Part shown: positions 35,911 through 44,664 of the stretch, piece by piece
Layout of the letters: each line of letters begins with the position of its first letter
Position numbering within the stretch: position 1 is the stretch's first letter
From: an uncultured Chitinophagaceae bacterium
Lineage (GTDB): Bacteria; Bacteroidota; Bacteroidia; Chitinophagales; Chitinophagaceae
Reading direction: 5' to 3'
DNA length: 64,000 bases
NCBI GenBank assembly: GCA_937858715.1
Contig: CALLZY010000148.1
Coordinates: 1 to 64,000 of the forward strand
Translations under genes and position numbers: made by a program
Notes under the pieces: model-generated
Database searches by the model: none
Seen by the model: the letters and a program-made list of their open reading frames with translations, nothing else
What the model was told of the DNA's origin: nothing

Positions 35911-38900
35911 TTAGAAGGAAGCTTTCAAACCAACATTGATTGAAATTGGTGAGGGGAGGGTGGCATAGTCGAAGCCAAATCCGCCCACACCGCTTGAACC
36001 TGCAGTATTACCATTTACAGAAGGATCAGCACCGCTGTAATTGGTTAATAAGATCAGGTCGTTACCTGTGGCAAACAGGCTGAGGCTCTTGAAGGCTTTG
36101 ATGAAATTCTTATTGAAAGTATAGTTAACAGTCAGGTCTCTCAGCCTGAACCAGTTTACATCTTTTTCAATGAAAGCTTCTTCAGGCATTGCTGTTCTGT
36201 AATACGCATCATTATAAGCAGGGGTTACCACAATTGTATTCACAGTTGGTGTGGAAGTATTCTGCATGCCATCGTTCAGCACACCTTGTATCACTCTTGG
36301 TTCATACCTGTCAGCAGTTAGTTTGCTCCTTCCAATCAGTGTCAGGTACATGTTTGTACCATTGAATATGTCGCCACCCACTTTCAGGTCCCAAAGCATA
36401 CTGAACCTCCAGTTTTTCCAGCGTACTGTATTGGTCCATCCCATAGTGAAATCAGGATTCCTGTCACCCCTGATAGTGAAAACGCCATCACCCACCGGTA
36501 AACCATTAGACGGATTGATCAGAATCTGACCTGCACTGTTTCTTGCATAACCAAAGGAAGTGATAGAAGTGGTAGGGCCACCTAATACAAGGCCACCGCG
36601 GGCATTACCATAAAGCCATGTATCAGCAATATAGTACTCAGCAATGTTTGAAGGCATACCCACTACTTTATTGTACATCTTGTTAAAATTCATCCTCATG
36701 TTCCATGTCAGGTCTTTTGCCTTCACCATGTCATAGTCAACAGAAATTTCAACACCCCTGTTCCTTGTGCTGGCAGCATTTTGTGTATTCAATACGTAGC
36801 CAGTACCGTAGCTTAACCTCATGTTCTGAATGATCTGGCCCTTATTCAATGTATTGTAGTAGGCCATATCAATATTCAGCCTGCTCTTAAAGAGCCTGAA
36901 TTCAGTACCCAGTTCATAAGTACTTTGTTTTTCAGGTCCGAGGTCAGGGTTATTATTGGTAAATCCGTAAGAAAAACCACCGCCGCTGGCGAAGTTGTTA
37001 ACGAATACTGACTGAGTTGAATAAGGTGTATTCAAACGGGCAGTACCGGCCAGTGAGGTACGCAGTTTCCAGTAGTTCAGCTTGCCGTTCTTCTTCAGTT
37101 CAGGGAAGATGTCGCTCATGATAACACTGACACTTCCACCGGGATAGTTGTAGTTCCTGTTTTTCTTAGGCAGGGTAGATGCCTGTTCAAAACGGTGAGT
37201 GTAACTCAAAAAGATTACATTCTTATAGTCAACAGCAAATTCGCCAAAAACAGCAAACTGGCGCATCTGGTTCAGATTAAACATGCCATAGTTATTTCTC
37301 AATAACCTTACCCTTGTATTTTCACGGGTAATACTGCTGTCCATATAATTACCAACAATACCAGCTAAGTCCCTGTCAGTTTTAATAGCACCGCCTTTGT
37401 ACATTTTACCGGCACCACCAGAAAGGTTGTTCAAGCTGCCCACAGAGTCAACAATATTGGTACCATAAATGGCATACATCTGTGTTTCATAATCCTGCCA
37501 CATAGTACCGGTCATCAGGCGGAGGTTAAAGTTTTTACCAACGGTTTTCTTTACTGTACCAGTAATGGTATGGTTGTAACCGTAGTAATTTCTCCAGTAG
37601 TTATCCAAAGTACCGCCGATACCTGCAGATACATAGAAGGATTGCGGATGATAGAACTGGTAACCAGTCATTTTATACGTATCATATCCAAACCTGCCAG
37701 AGAGTGAGAGCCATTTGAATGGATTTATGTTGATACCTACGCTGGTTGTTATACGTTCTGTTTCGTCGTAGCTCCTGTTTTTGGTTACGTTGAAGATTGG
37801 GTTGTCCACTTCACCGTTTGCAGATAAACCAGAGAATAAATCAAGTTTATCGCCGGTTGTTGGATCTTCATAATTTCTTATATCGTTGGTAGAGGGCCAG
37901 GCAATCAGGCTCAAAAGGAAGCTGCCTGCACTTCTCAGCACCTTGTTGTTTTCTGATTTGATATATGCAACAGAAGGAGTGATCTCAATCTTGTTATTCC
38001 AGAATTTGGTCGTATTTGAAATCCTGGCATTGTACCGCCTGAAATCATTGTTGGGCACAACACCTTTCTGGTCAAAATAGCTGGCAGATACACGGAACTT
38101 GATTTCTTTATAACCAAAATCAAGACCCAGGTTATGGGTTTGAGCTGTACCTGTTCTGAAAAAGGCATCTTTGTTATTATAAACTTTTGTGCCGGGGGCA
38201 TAAGCAGGTCCATAATATCTGAAAACATTATCAGAAAGACCATTTGTACCAGTTGAATAATCATCAAAAGTCTCGGGCCAGCGGGTTACTTTCTGAAAAC
38301 GGAAACTGTTATCGTACTGGATACCGAGCTTATTTGTTTTTGCTTTCCTGGTGGTAATCAGAATGGCTCCGGAACTGGCCTGGCTTCCGTACAGGGCTGT
38401 AGCCTCGGGGCCTTTCAGAATGGTTACAGACTCAATATCATTAGGGTTGATGTCTGCAATCCTGTTCTGGTAGTCACTATTCCTGTTCGGCCTGTCTGAT
38501 GCCAGACCGATTGTTTGGCCACCACCTGATGTTTCATTGATAGACGAGTTATCCATTACCACACCATCCACTACATATAATGGCTGATTGCTTAAAGAAA
38601 GTGAGTTAAATCCTCTCAATACAACAGAAGAAGAAGCACCTGCCACACCTGATGTCTGGTCGAGGGTTAAACCGGCTACACGGCCTGCCAAACTGTTCAG
38701 GAAGTTGTCCCTTTGTGTTTCAGCCACTTCATCACCTTTTACGGTTTGAGTGGAGAATCCCAGCGAACGTGGTGTTCTTTTAATATCCATCGCAGTTACC
38801 ACCACTTCGCCCATAGTGTTGTCAGCAGTTTTCATACTGATACCCACAGTGGCACCGTCGCCAAGCTTCACATCTTCTGTTTGGTAACCCACATAAGAAA

Positions 38901-39126
38901 TCTGCAGGGTTTCACCCGGGCTTGCTTTCAGTGAAAACTTACCATTTGCATCAGTCTGGGTAATGCGGCGTGTGCCTTTTACCCGTACAGTTACACCGGC
39001 AAGTGGTGTTTTGTTGTCCTCCGAAACAATCGTACCGGTAATGGTCTTTTCCTGAGCCTGCACAGCGACAGGTATCAGCAACAACACCAGCGATACTGCA
39101 AGGAATAATTGGAGAATTTTTCTCAT
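35911..39126 (-). CDS. SusC/RagA-family TonB-dependent transporter
   Basis: 1071 residues. A signal peptide ends at AVQAQ (about 24), then a carboxypeptidase-like regulatory domain (ITGTIVSEDNKTPLAGVTVR). The plug follows (LAGRVAGLTLDQTSG, IRGFNSLS-like LRGFNSLS, VVDGVVMD, ILKGPEATALYGSQASSGAI) and then a 22-strand barrel ending in the aromatic VGLKASF. It imports a ligand across the outer membrane with TonB energy. First gene of the susC-susD-DUF4397 operon. Confidence 0.94.
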   Translation of the reverse strand: MRKILQLFLAVSLVLLLIPVAVQAQEKTITGTIVSEDNKTPLAGVTVRVKGTRRITQTDANGKFSLKASPGETLQISYVGYQTEDVKLGDGATVGISMKTADNTMGEVVVTAMDIKRTPRSLGFSTQTVKGDEVAETQRDNFLNSLAGRVAGLTLDQTSGVAGASSSVVLRGFNSLSLSNQPLYVVDGVVMDNSSINETSGGGQTIGLASDRPNRNSDYQNRIADINPNDIESVTILKGPEATALYGSQASSGAILITTRKAKTNKLGIQYDNSFRFQKVTRWPETFDDYSTGTNGLSDNVFRYYGPAYAPGTKVYNNKDAFFRTGTAQTHNLGLDFGYKEIKFRVSASYFDQKGVVPNNDFRRYNARISNTTKFWNNKIEITPSVAYIKSENNKVLRSAGSFLLSLIAWPSTNDIRNYEDPTTGDKLDLFSGLSANGEVDNPIFNVTKNRSYDETERITTSVGININPFKWLSLSGRFGYDTYKMTGYQFYHPQSFYVSAGIGGTLDNYWRNYYGYNHTITGTVKKTVGKNFNLRLMTGTMWQDYETQMYAIYGTNIVDSVGSLNNLSGGAGKMYKGGAIKTDRDLAGIVGNYMDSSITRENTRVRLLRNNYGMFNLNQMRQFAVFGEFAVDYKNVIFLSYTHRFEQASTLPKKNRNYNYPGGSVSVIMSDIFPELKKNGKLNYWKLRTSLAGTARLNTPYSTQSVFVNNFASGGGFSYGFTNNNPDLGPEKQSTYELGTEFRLFKSRLNIDMAYYNTLNKGQIIQNMRLSYGTGYVLNTQNAASTRNRGVEISVDYDMVKAKDLTWNMRMNFNKMYNKVVGMPSNIAEYYIADTWLYGNARGGLVLGGPTTSITSFGYARNSAGQILINPSNGLPVGDGVFTIRGDRNPDFTMGWTNTVRWKNWRFSMLWDLKVGGDIFNGTNMYLTLIGRSKLTADRYEPRVIQGVLNDGMQNTSTPTVNTIVVTPAYNDAYYRTAMPEEAFIEKDVNWFRLRDLTVNYTFNKNFIKAFKSLSLFATGNDLILLTNYSGADPSVNGNTAGSSGVGGFGFDYATLPSPISINVGLKASF

Positions 39127-39170
39127 AGCTGTTTGTTTTTTATTTAAAATTAATAAGCAGTTTCCAACTG

Positions 39171-39920
39171 TCAGGCCACTGTAACCCCGGCCTTTTTATA
39201 GGGTTTAAAAATTTCATTGTCTGGCGAAAGTTCAGTTACCAGTATATCTATATCTTCAATTCCGCATACCCTGATGGGCTGAGAAGTGTTGATTTTTTCC
39301 GCAATAGCCAGGCAAACCACCTTCTTAGAAGACTCTATCATTGCCCTCTTTAGCTGCACCACATCCCAATCATTATCGGTAATTCCCATCTCAGGGTCAA
39401 TGGCATTGGTCCCTAAAAAACAAATATCTGCTTTTACCTGCTTTATTTTAGCAATTGCTTCAGGCCCAACAGTGATTTTTGAATTTTTGGAAATTCTGTC
39501 ACCAATCATGATCACATCAATATTGGGATGGTGCATATACTCAAGTATAGCCGGTATGCTTCCTGAAATAAAAGTAGCTTTTAATTGTGGTGGCAATGAA
39601 CGGGCCATTTCAATAATAGTGGTACCCCCGCTGGTAAGAACGAACATACCATTAGAAATAAGGCCGATTGCTTTGTGAGCAATAATCCGCTTCTGATTTT
39701 GCGAGTAAACACCGTTAACAGGAAATGAAACCTGGTTAAAAGAATGTGACAGCGCCCCACCATGTACTTTGATTATTTTTCCTTCGTCTGCCAGTTCCTG
39801 AAGGTCGCGGCGAATAGTGTCTTCTGACACATTTATTTCCGTACACAACAAAGATGATAACACTTTATTGTGCAGGTTCACCTGGTGCAAAATATAAGCC
39901 TGGCGTTCCTTCTTAAGCAT
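39171..39920 (-). CDS. DeoR/GlpR-family transcriptional repressor
   Basis: 249 residues. N-terminal winged helix (VSEDTIRRDLQELADEGK at about 32-49) and a C-terminal DeoR sensor domain (GGTTIIEMARSLP, FLGTNAIDPEMGITD) that binds a phosphorylated sugar or related ligand. It lies 44 bases upstream of susC on the same strand, so it may be co-transcribed with and control the SusCD operon. That is unusual, as most SusCD pairs answer to sigma/anti-sigma or hybrid sensors. A TTTAG-CCGGA-CTAAA palindrome (39929-39943) just above its start may be its own operator. Confidence 0.88.
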   Translation of the reverse strand: MLKKERQAYILHQVNLHNKVLSSLLCTEINVSEDTIRRDLQELADEGKIIKVHGGALSHSFNQVSFPVNGVYSQNQKRIIAHKAIGLISNGMFVLTSGGTTIIEMARSLPPQLKATFISGSIPAILEYMHHPNIDVIMIGDRISKNSKITVGPEAIAKIKQVKADICFLGTNAIDPEMGITDNDWDVVQLKRAMIESSKKVVCLAIAEKINTSQPIRVCGIEDIDILVTELSPDNEIFKPYKKAGVTVA

Positions 39921-40071
39921 TCGTTAGTTTTAGCCGGACTAAATTAGGGTAATTCCTGCATAAAAACGCAAAAACCTGAAATAATTTGCAAGATGTGGAA
40001 AAAACGGGGGTAACCAAAACTGGCTGTCAGGCTTTGATAAAAAATGTACCTTGAAAAGGGGAGGATATATG

Positions 40072-40113
40072 AAAGAAAAAAATAAGGCTATCATTAGAGA
40101 AAAGGATAGCCTT
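40072..40113 (-). terminator. Terminator of the small outer-membrane protein gene
   Basis: AAGGCTATC (40084-40092) and GATAGCCTT (40105-40113) pair exactly; on the minus strand the stem is followed by ATTTTTTTC. It lies 45 bases beyond the stop at 40158. Confidence 0.8.
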
Positions 40114-40157
40114 AGATTAAAAAATATTACTGTCTGTTTATATCATCAAAACTGGGT

Positions 40158-40646
40158 TTATTTACCAAATGTGAACCTCGCCGTTATGCCGACTGCTGCG
40201 GGTTCGAAGTTTATATCGCTTACAATGTTCAGTTCGGGTTTCCAGTCGAGTGACAGGTTCAGCGGTATGTTTGTAAACTTATAATCCAGGCCAATTACAC
40301 CCTGCCCGCCAAGGTTTACATCGGTTTCATCTTTTTGCTTGACGGCGTTATACGTTTTTAGAAAACCAAGGTAGGCTCCGGCGCCATAGTACCAGGTAAG
40401 TCCGGCAGGAGCCAGGGGCTTGTGAATTTCCAGCATAGCACCAAGGGCCAGCGGATCGCCAAAGGCAAAGTAGCCTTCTACCGCCATATTCTCCCGGAAA
40501 AAATGTTTTAATGAGATGGAATTGCCTACCATGGCGGGGCTGCTGCTTAAACGAACACCCAGTGCTGTTTTATAGTCTTGTGCATGGGTTACTGAACCGA
40601 TAAAAAGGCCAGCGATAACAAACAAGGCGAGGATGATTTTCTTCAT
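40158..40646 (-). CDS. Small outer-membrane beta-barrel protein
   Basis: 162 residues from the ATG at 40646, which gives a clean signal peptide (MKKIILALFVIAGLFIGSVTHAQ). The body has eight or so short strands (YKTALGVRLSSSP, WYYGAGAYLGFL, VIGLDYKFTNIPLNLSLDW) and ends VGITARFTFGK, typical of small barrels. Function unknown. Single gene. Confidence 0.7.
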   Translation of the reverse strand: MKKIILALFVIAGLFIGSVTHAQDYKTALGVRLSSSPAMVGNSISLKHFFRENMAVEGYFAFGDPLALGAMLEIHKPLAPAGLTWYYGAGAYLGFLKTYNAVKQKDETDVNLGGQGVIGLDYKFTNIPLNLSLDWKPELNIVSDINFEPAAVGITARFTFGK

Positions 40647-40780
40647 AATGAATTGATTTAACTGTTCACACTGTAGAACGAAAAATGATGCCAAAATAAA
40701 CTAAAGGAAATGCAAAAGTTGGGTATAGGGGTTAGGGTATAAGGTATATGGTATAGATACCAGTAACCAGCAACCAATAA

Positions 40781-42424
40781 CTAGAACAATTCGTATTTGG
40801 TTTTGGGGCGTTTATCGTCCAGCCAGATAAAATTGGGCAGGCGCATTTCGGAGGGCTGCTTCTGGCTCATTGGCCAGATAGTGCCGGTGACATCGCTGCG
40901 GAAGACCACTTTTTGCAGCTCCTGTTTTTTGAAATAGATGTCCATAACATCACATTTCGATTCATTAATGCCTGTGTAGGCACTGTCTTCGTCCTGTATA
41001 TAATAAATACATTCGGCCAGCCCTTTTGCCCTTACAGAATCGACAGAACCGTCCACAAAATATCCATCCATCCTGGAAGACTTAATCTGGTTATATACTT
41101 CCGGCTCAATGCGGTTAACAAGGAAACTGTTTTCAAAAACCTCCACTTTGTCAGCTTTCTTGTTTTTTGTGAAGACCCAAACAGTATCGCCGGTTATCTG
41201 GCTTTCTTTTGCCCAAAGCACCGGTTTCTGATACAGCCTGAATACTGAATCTTTAAAGGAGTAATACATACTGTCGCAAATGGCCTGCATGGAGTCGGAG
41301 AATATCCGCACATTCCGGTAGGCTTCAAAATAACGGTTAGTACTGTCGTTTTTCTCTTTTTTGTTCAGGTCAACCACTTTGGTATTGTTCAGCGTATCTA
41401 TTAACAGCGAATCTTTTTTATTCGGCAGATCAGTAAGCCTTGCAGAGAAAAGCGTATCGGCAGCCACATAAATAGAATCGCTGTCCTGCTTGATAATCAT
41501 CAGGGGCTTGCGGGTGGCAAGCATCCTGTCTTTTTTATTATCTCGGAATACTTCTCCTGCAATAATTGTGGTGCCTTGTGCGGAATCAATGATAATCACA
41601 TTTCCTTTTGCCTGTGAGATGCCTGTGCTGTCATCAATGGCTACGTTATCGCCGGTGATATACATTTTACCATCTCTTATTATTGGTCTTCTGCCAAATT
41701 CAGCTTTTCCTGTAGCCACATTGTAAAAGCCCTCTTTGGTTTCAATGGTGCGGCCACTGCTGTCTTTAATAAAAGTTTCAGCAATAAAACGGGTGGTTTG
41801 CGACTGGGTGTTATATAATAAGGAGTCTGTTTTAATGTAGTAAGCCGGGTCTTTCAGTTCTACATTGTTCTTAAAGTACACATCCCTCAGACTGGCATAA
41901 TAATAGCCTTCCCGGCTGGTAAGCACTGTTTTCTTGTTTACGACTTTACCACCATGTTTATAAATGCCGATGTCAGTGTTCAGGTCATATTCAAGATCGG
42001 GAGTGGTGAGGGTGCCCTTTCCATCGGTGAGGCGAACACCACCATCCAGGTAGGCTATTCTTTTATTAATAAGGTATCGCAGGTGACTGGCATAAACATT
42101 TGTAGTATCCGCATCATTGATATGCACATTGCCCCAGGCTTCAAAAGTGTGGGTATTATCGTTAATCACACAACTGTCGCAACGGAAGAGGGCAGTGCCC
42201 TGTTTCAGCCGTACATTGCCGGCAAGAATCTGCAGGTTTACACTGTCGTTCAGTTTCATCAGTGTGAGGTGGCGGCTTTCGAGAATGTCCACCCGTTTCA
42301 GGCTATCACTGCCTGGCTGTGCCACCACCATTACCGGGGCAGGTGTAACGACCTGACTGCTGGACACACAGGGAACTGCCAGCCATGCTGCAAGAAGAAA
42401 ATGGTAAATGTTTTTAGCCTTCAT
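40781..42424 (-). CDS. OstA-like protein (LptA/LptD N-domain type)
   Basis: 547 residues from the ATG at 42424; the codon before is a TTG. A signal peptide ends near SSSQ. The region of about 40-250 is a repetitive beta-jellyroll of the OstA type (LAGNVRLKQGTALFRCDSC, WGNVHINDADTTNVYASHLRY, LDGGVRLTDGKGTLTTP). This is the fold that carries lipopolysaccharide across the periplasm. Bacteroidota have long OstA-like proteins in place of a short LptA. It follows the MlaD-like gene by 8 bases and faces, across the amidase, the LptD-like gene. Confidence 0.8.
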   Translation of the reverse strand: MKAKNIYHFLLAAWLAVPCVSSSQVVTPAPVMVVAQPGSDSLKRVDILESRHLTLMKLNDSVNLQILAGNVRLKQGTALFRCDSCVINDNTHTFEAWGNVHINDADTTNVYASHLRYLINKRIAYLDGGVRLTDGKGTLTTPDLEYDLNTDIGIYKHGGKVVNKKTVLTSREGYYYASLRDVYFKNNVELKDPAYYIKTDSLLYNTQSQTTRFIAETFIKDSSGRTIETKEGFYNVATGKAEFGRRPIIRDGKMYITGDNVAIDDSTGISQAKGNVIIIDSAQGTTIIAGEVFRDNKKDRMLATRKPLMIIKQDSDSIYVAADTLFSARLTDLPNKKDSLLIDTLNNTKVVDLNKKEKNDSTNRYFEAYRNVRIFSDSMQAICDSMYYSFKDSVFRLYQKPVLWAKESQITGDTVWVFTKNKKADKVEVFENSFLVNRIEPEVYNQIKSSRMDGYFVDGSVDSVRAKGLAECIYYIQDEDSAYTGINESKCDVMDIYFKKQELQKVVFRSDVTGTIWPMSQKQPSEMRLPNFIWLDDKRPKTKYELF

Positions 42425-42432
42425 CAACTCTT

Positions 42433-43416
42433 TTACTTGGGAACACTGTCTTTTATCGCCGGCGAAGTTATTGGCCCTGTCTTATCTTTTTTGCCAAAGA
42501 TGGATAAATTAACATAGCGTTTGGGATGTGTACGCAGGTCATCCATCAGTATTTCTGCACTCAGGATGGCGTCGTTCAGCTTATTATAAAGTGCTTTGTC
42601 ATTTATTAATGCTCCCAATGTGCCATCTTTCGAATTCATCTTTACCACCACATCTTTCAGTTGTTTGATTGTTTCCTGAAGCGATTCGATAGTGGGCTGT
42701 ATTTCGAGGTTGGCCAGCTTCTCTGATGCTTTTTTGGCGTTGCCAACAGTTGCCCTTATATCGTCTGTATTCTCTTTCAGGCTTGATGTCAGTTGTTCTG
42801 CATTATTCAGTGTTTTGGCAAGGGCACCGTTCTGGTTATCCAGCAGGCCGTTGAGCGAAGTGCTTGCAGTATTCAGGTTGGCCAGTGTTTGCTGAATATT
42901 GTTTTTAGCTTCAGCATTCAGCACACCGTTTATTTTGCCGAAGACAGAATTTAGTGAATCCAGTGTCTTTCTTACTTTTTCAAGGGTGGGAGTGAGTTGT
43001 GCTTTAACATCATCCAGAATGGTGGCATCCAGTTTTGTTGCCAGTGTGTCGCCTGGTTTCAGATAGTCGTTCTGTTCTCCTTTTGCAATATTGATTGACC
43101 AGACCCCAACCAGTGTTGATGTAATTATAGCTTTTGAGTCTTTAGGAATATGTACGTCCTCGTTGAGGTTGATTGTAACAACGAATTCGTCCATATTCTT
43201 ATCCTTCAGTCCAATTGAATATACTTTTCCAACTTTATAGCCATTAACTTTTACATCGTTTGATTTTTCCAGCCCGCCAAGATCATGAAAAACGGCATGA
43301 ATCATCTTGTTTTTCTTAAACAGGTCTTTTCCTTTCAGGAAATTAAAACCCAGGATAAGAAGGGTAAGGGATGTTACTGTGAGAACTCCGACTTTTGTTT
43401 CGTTACTGATTTTCAT
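42433..43416 (-). CDS. MlaD/Mce-family lipid-transport substrate-binding protein
   Basis: 327 residues. An N-terminal membrane anchor (about 9-25) is followed by the MCE domain (about 38-115; VFHDLGGLEKSNDVKVNGYK, VGVWSINIAKG) and a long helical tail rich in Asn/Leu/Lys that probably forms a coiled tube. MCE proteins are the periplasmic parts of phospholipid transporters. The ABC permease (MlaE) and ATPase (MlaF) are not next to it; in Bacteroidota they are often elsewhere. Probably co-transcribed with the OstA-like gene. Confidence 0.88.
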   Translation of the reverse strand: MKISNETKVGVLTVTSLTLLILGFNFLKGKDLFKKNKMIHAVFHDLGGLEKSNDVKVNGYKVGKVYSIGLKDKNMDEFVVTINLNEDVHIPKDSKAIITSTLVGVWSINIAKGEQNDYLKPGDTLATKLDATILDDVKAQLTPTLEKVRKTLDSLNSVFGKINGVLNAEAKNNIQQTLANLNTASTSLNGLLDNQNGALAKTLNNAEQLTSSLKENTDDIRATVGNAKKASEKLANLEIQPTIESLQETIKQLKDVVVKMNSKDGTLGALINDKALYNKLNDAILSAEILMDDLRTHPKRYVNLSIFGKKDKTGPITSPAIKDSVPK

Positions 43417-43494
43417 TGTTAAAGATTTATCAGCCTGAAAGGACTGATACCGGGTGCCAAATTACTAATTATTTTACATCTGCAGGTTGAAATA

Positions 43495-43523
43495 GAAAAG
43501 GGATGGAGTCCCATCCCTTTTTT
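43495..43523 (-). terminator. Terminator of the amidase gene
   Basis: GGGATGG-AGTC-CCATCCC (43500-43517) with T6 on the + side and a T4 on the minus side. It separates the amidase from the MlaD-like gene that follows. Confidence 0.8.
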
Positions 43524-43538
43524 GAAAATATTTTCAGT

Positions 43539-44567
43539 TCACATTTTTAATCTTGCTTTTTCTTTGTTTTCCACCATTTCGAGAAAGGCTTTGGTGGTTT
43601 TTGAAGAAGCGACCTGTTGAGTATTAGTATTGGTTTCTTTGGGTTCTTCAGTTTGTTTTTCAGCCAGCCATTTTTCATATTGCTTTACGGCACGAACGAT
43701 ACATTCTGCCAGTTCTGTCTGGCCTTCTTCGCTATTCAGGTATCTTTCTTCTTCTGGATTGGATATAAAACCGGTTTCCACCAGAACGCTTGGCATGGCA
43801 GTGGCCTGCAGTACCCATATACCAACTCCCCGCTGGCGCACATCCCTGTCAACACGGCCCACCTTTACAAATTCGTCCTGTACATAACCAGCCAGTGTGG
43901 CACTGCGTTTAAAAAATTGTTTTGTTTTTAGTAAGGAAAGGGCAATAAACTCGGGTGAGTTAACGTCCACCGGCCCATATTTTTTTTCATAGTCTTCTTC
44001 CTGCAGCATAGGGGCATTTTCACGGATAGCAACTTCCTTATCTTCATTTTTGTGAGAACCCCAAATATATGTTTCTGTTCCTTTGGCTGTGCTGGGCAGG
44101 GTGTAATAGCGGTATTGAGGCACCTGCCGGGTAACTTTTCTTCTTTTCTTTCCTTTACCCACATAAGAAGTAACGGTTTTATGGCCGATGACTTCGGACA
44201 TGCGGCGGCCCGGAGCTGCATTAACATGTATGCAGAGGAATAAATCCCCTTTATTATTATTGGCAAAATCGGCCCTGTTGAAAAGGCTGGGATACATATC
44301 CGTAGTACGGGTATAGAGAATCTTCGTATCCGGGAATTCTTTTTCAAGCAGTTTTCCAAGCTTTAGAGAAACACCAAGGCAAATATCCTTTTCGTAAGAA
44401 TAAGAACCTTTGGCACCGGCATCATTGCCACCGTGGCCGGGATCAACGATGATAGTTTTTAGTGGTTTTTGCTTTGCTTTATATGCTGTATTCTCTTTTT
44501 TAACAAAGGAGAAAAAGGAAATCATAAAAGAGGCAATGAGAAAAAAAATAAAAGTCCGTTTTACCAT
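43539..44567 (-). CDS. N-acetylmuramoyl-L-alanine amidase (Amidase_3)
   Basis: 342 residues with an N-terminal membrane/signal segment. DPGHGGNDAGA (about 42-52) gives the first zinc ligand His45; a later His in FLCIHVNAAPGR and the catalytic Glu in LVETGFISNPEEE complete the site. It cleaves the amide bond between MurNAc and the peptide in peptidoglycan. An insert of about 40 residues (YIWGSHKNEDKEVAIRE) may gate the active site. Divergent from the LptD-like gene. Confidence 0.92.
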   Translation of the reverse strand: MVKRTFIFFLIASFMISFFSFVKKENTAYKAKQKPLKTIIVDPGHGGNDAGAKGSYSYEKDICLGVSLKLGKLLEKEFPDTKILYTRTTDMYPSLFNRADFANNNKGDLFLCIHVNAAPGRRMSEVIGHKTVTSYVGKGKKRRKVTRQVPQYRYYTLPSTAKGTETYIWGSHKNEDKEVAIRENAPMLQEEDYEKKYGPVDVNSPEFIALSLLKTKQFFKRSATLAGYVQDEFVKVGRVDRDVRQRGVGIWVLQATAMPSVLVETGFISNPEEERYLNSEEGQTELAECIVRAVKQYEKWLAEKQTEEPKETNTNTQQVASSKTTKAFLEMVENKEKARLKM

Positions 44568-44664
44568 GGTTTTCCGTTTAACGGGGTCGTGACAAAATTT
44601 ATAATTTGTTTAGTGTTCTTCAAAGGATGTCTTAAGGATAATGAATTACATTTGCCGCTATCCG

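Noticed and set aside
40051..40284. 77-codon frame between the repressor and the small barrel gene
   Set aside because: It overlaps the terminator hairpin and the end of the real minus-strand gene, and has no recognisable sequence.
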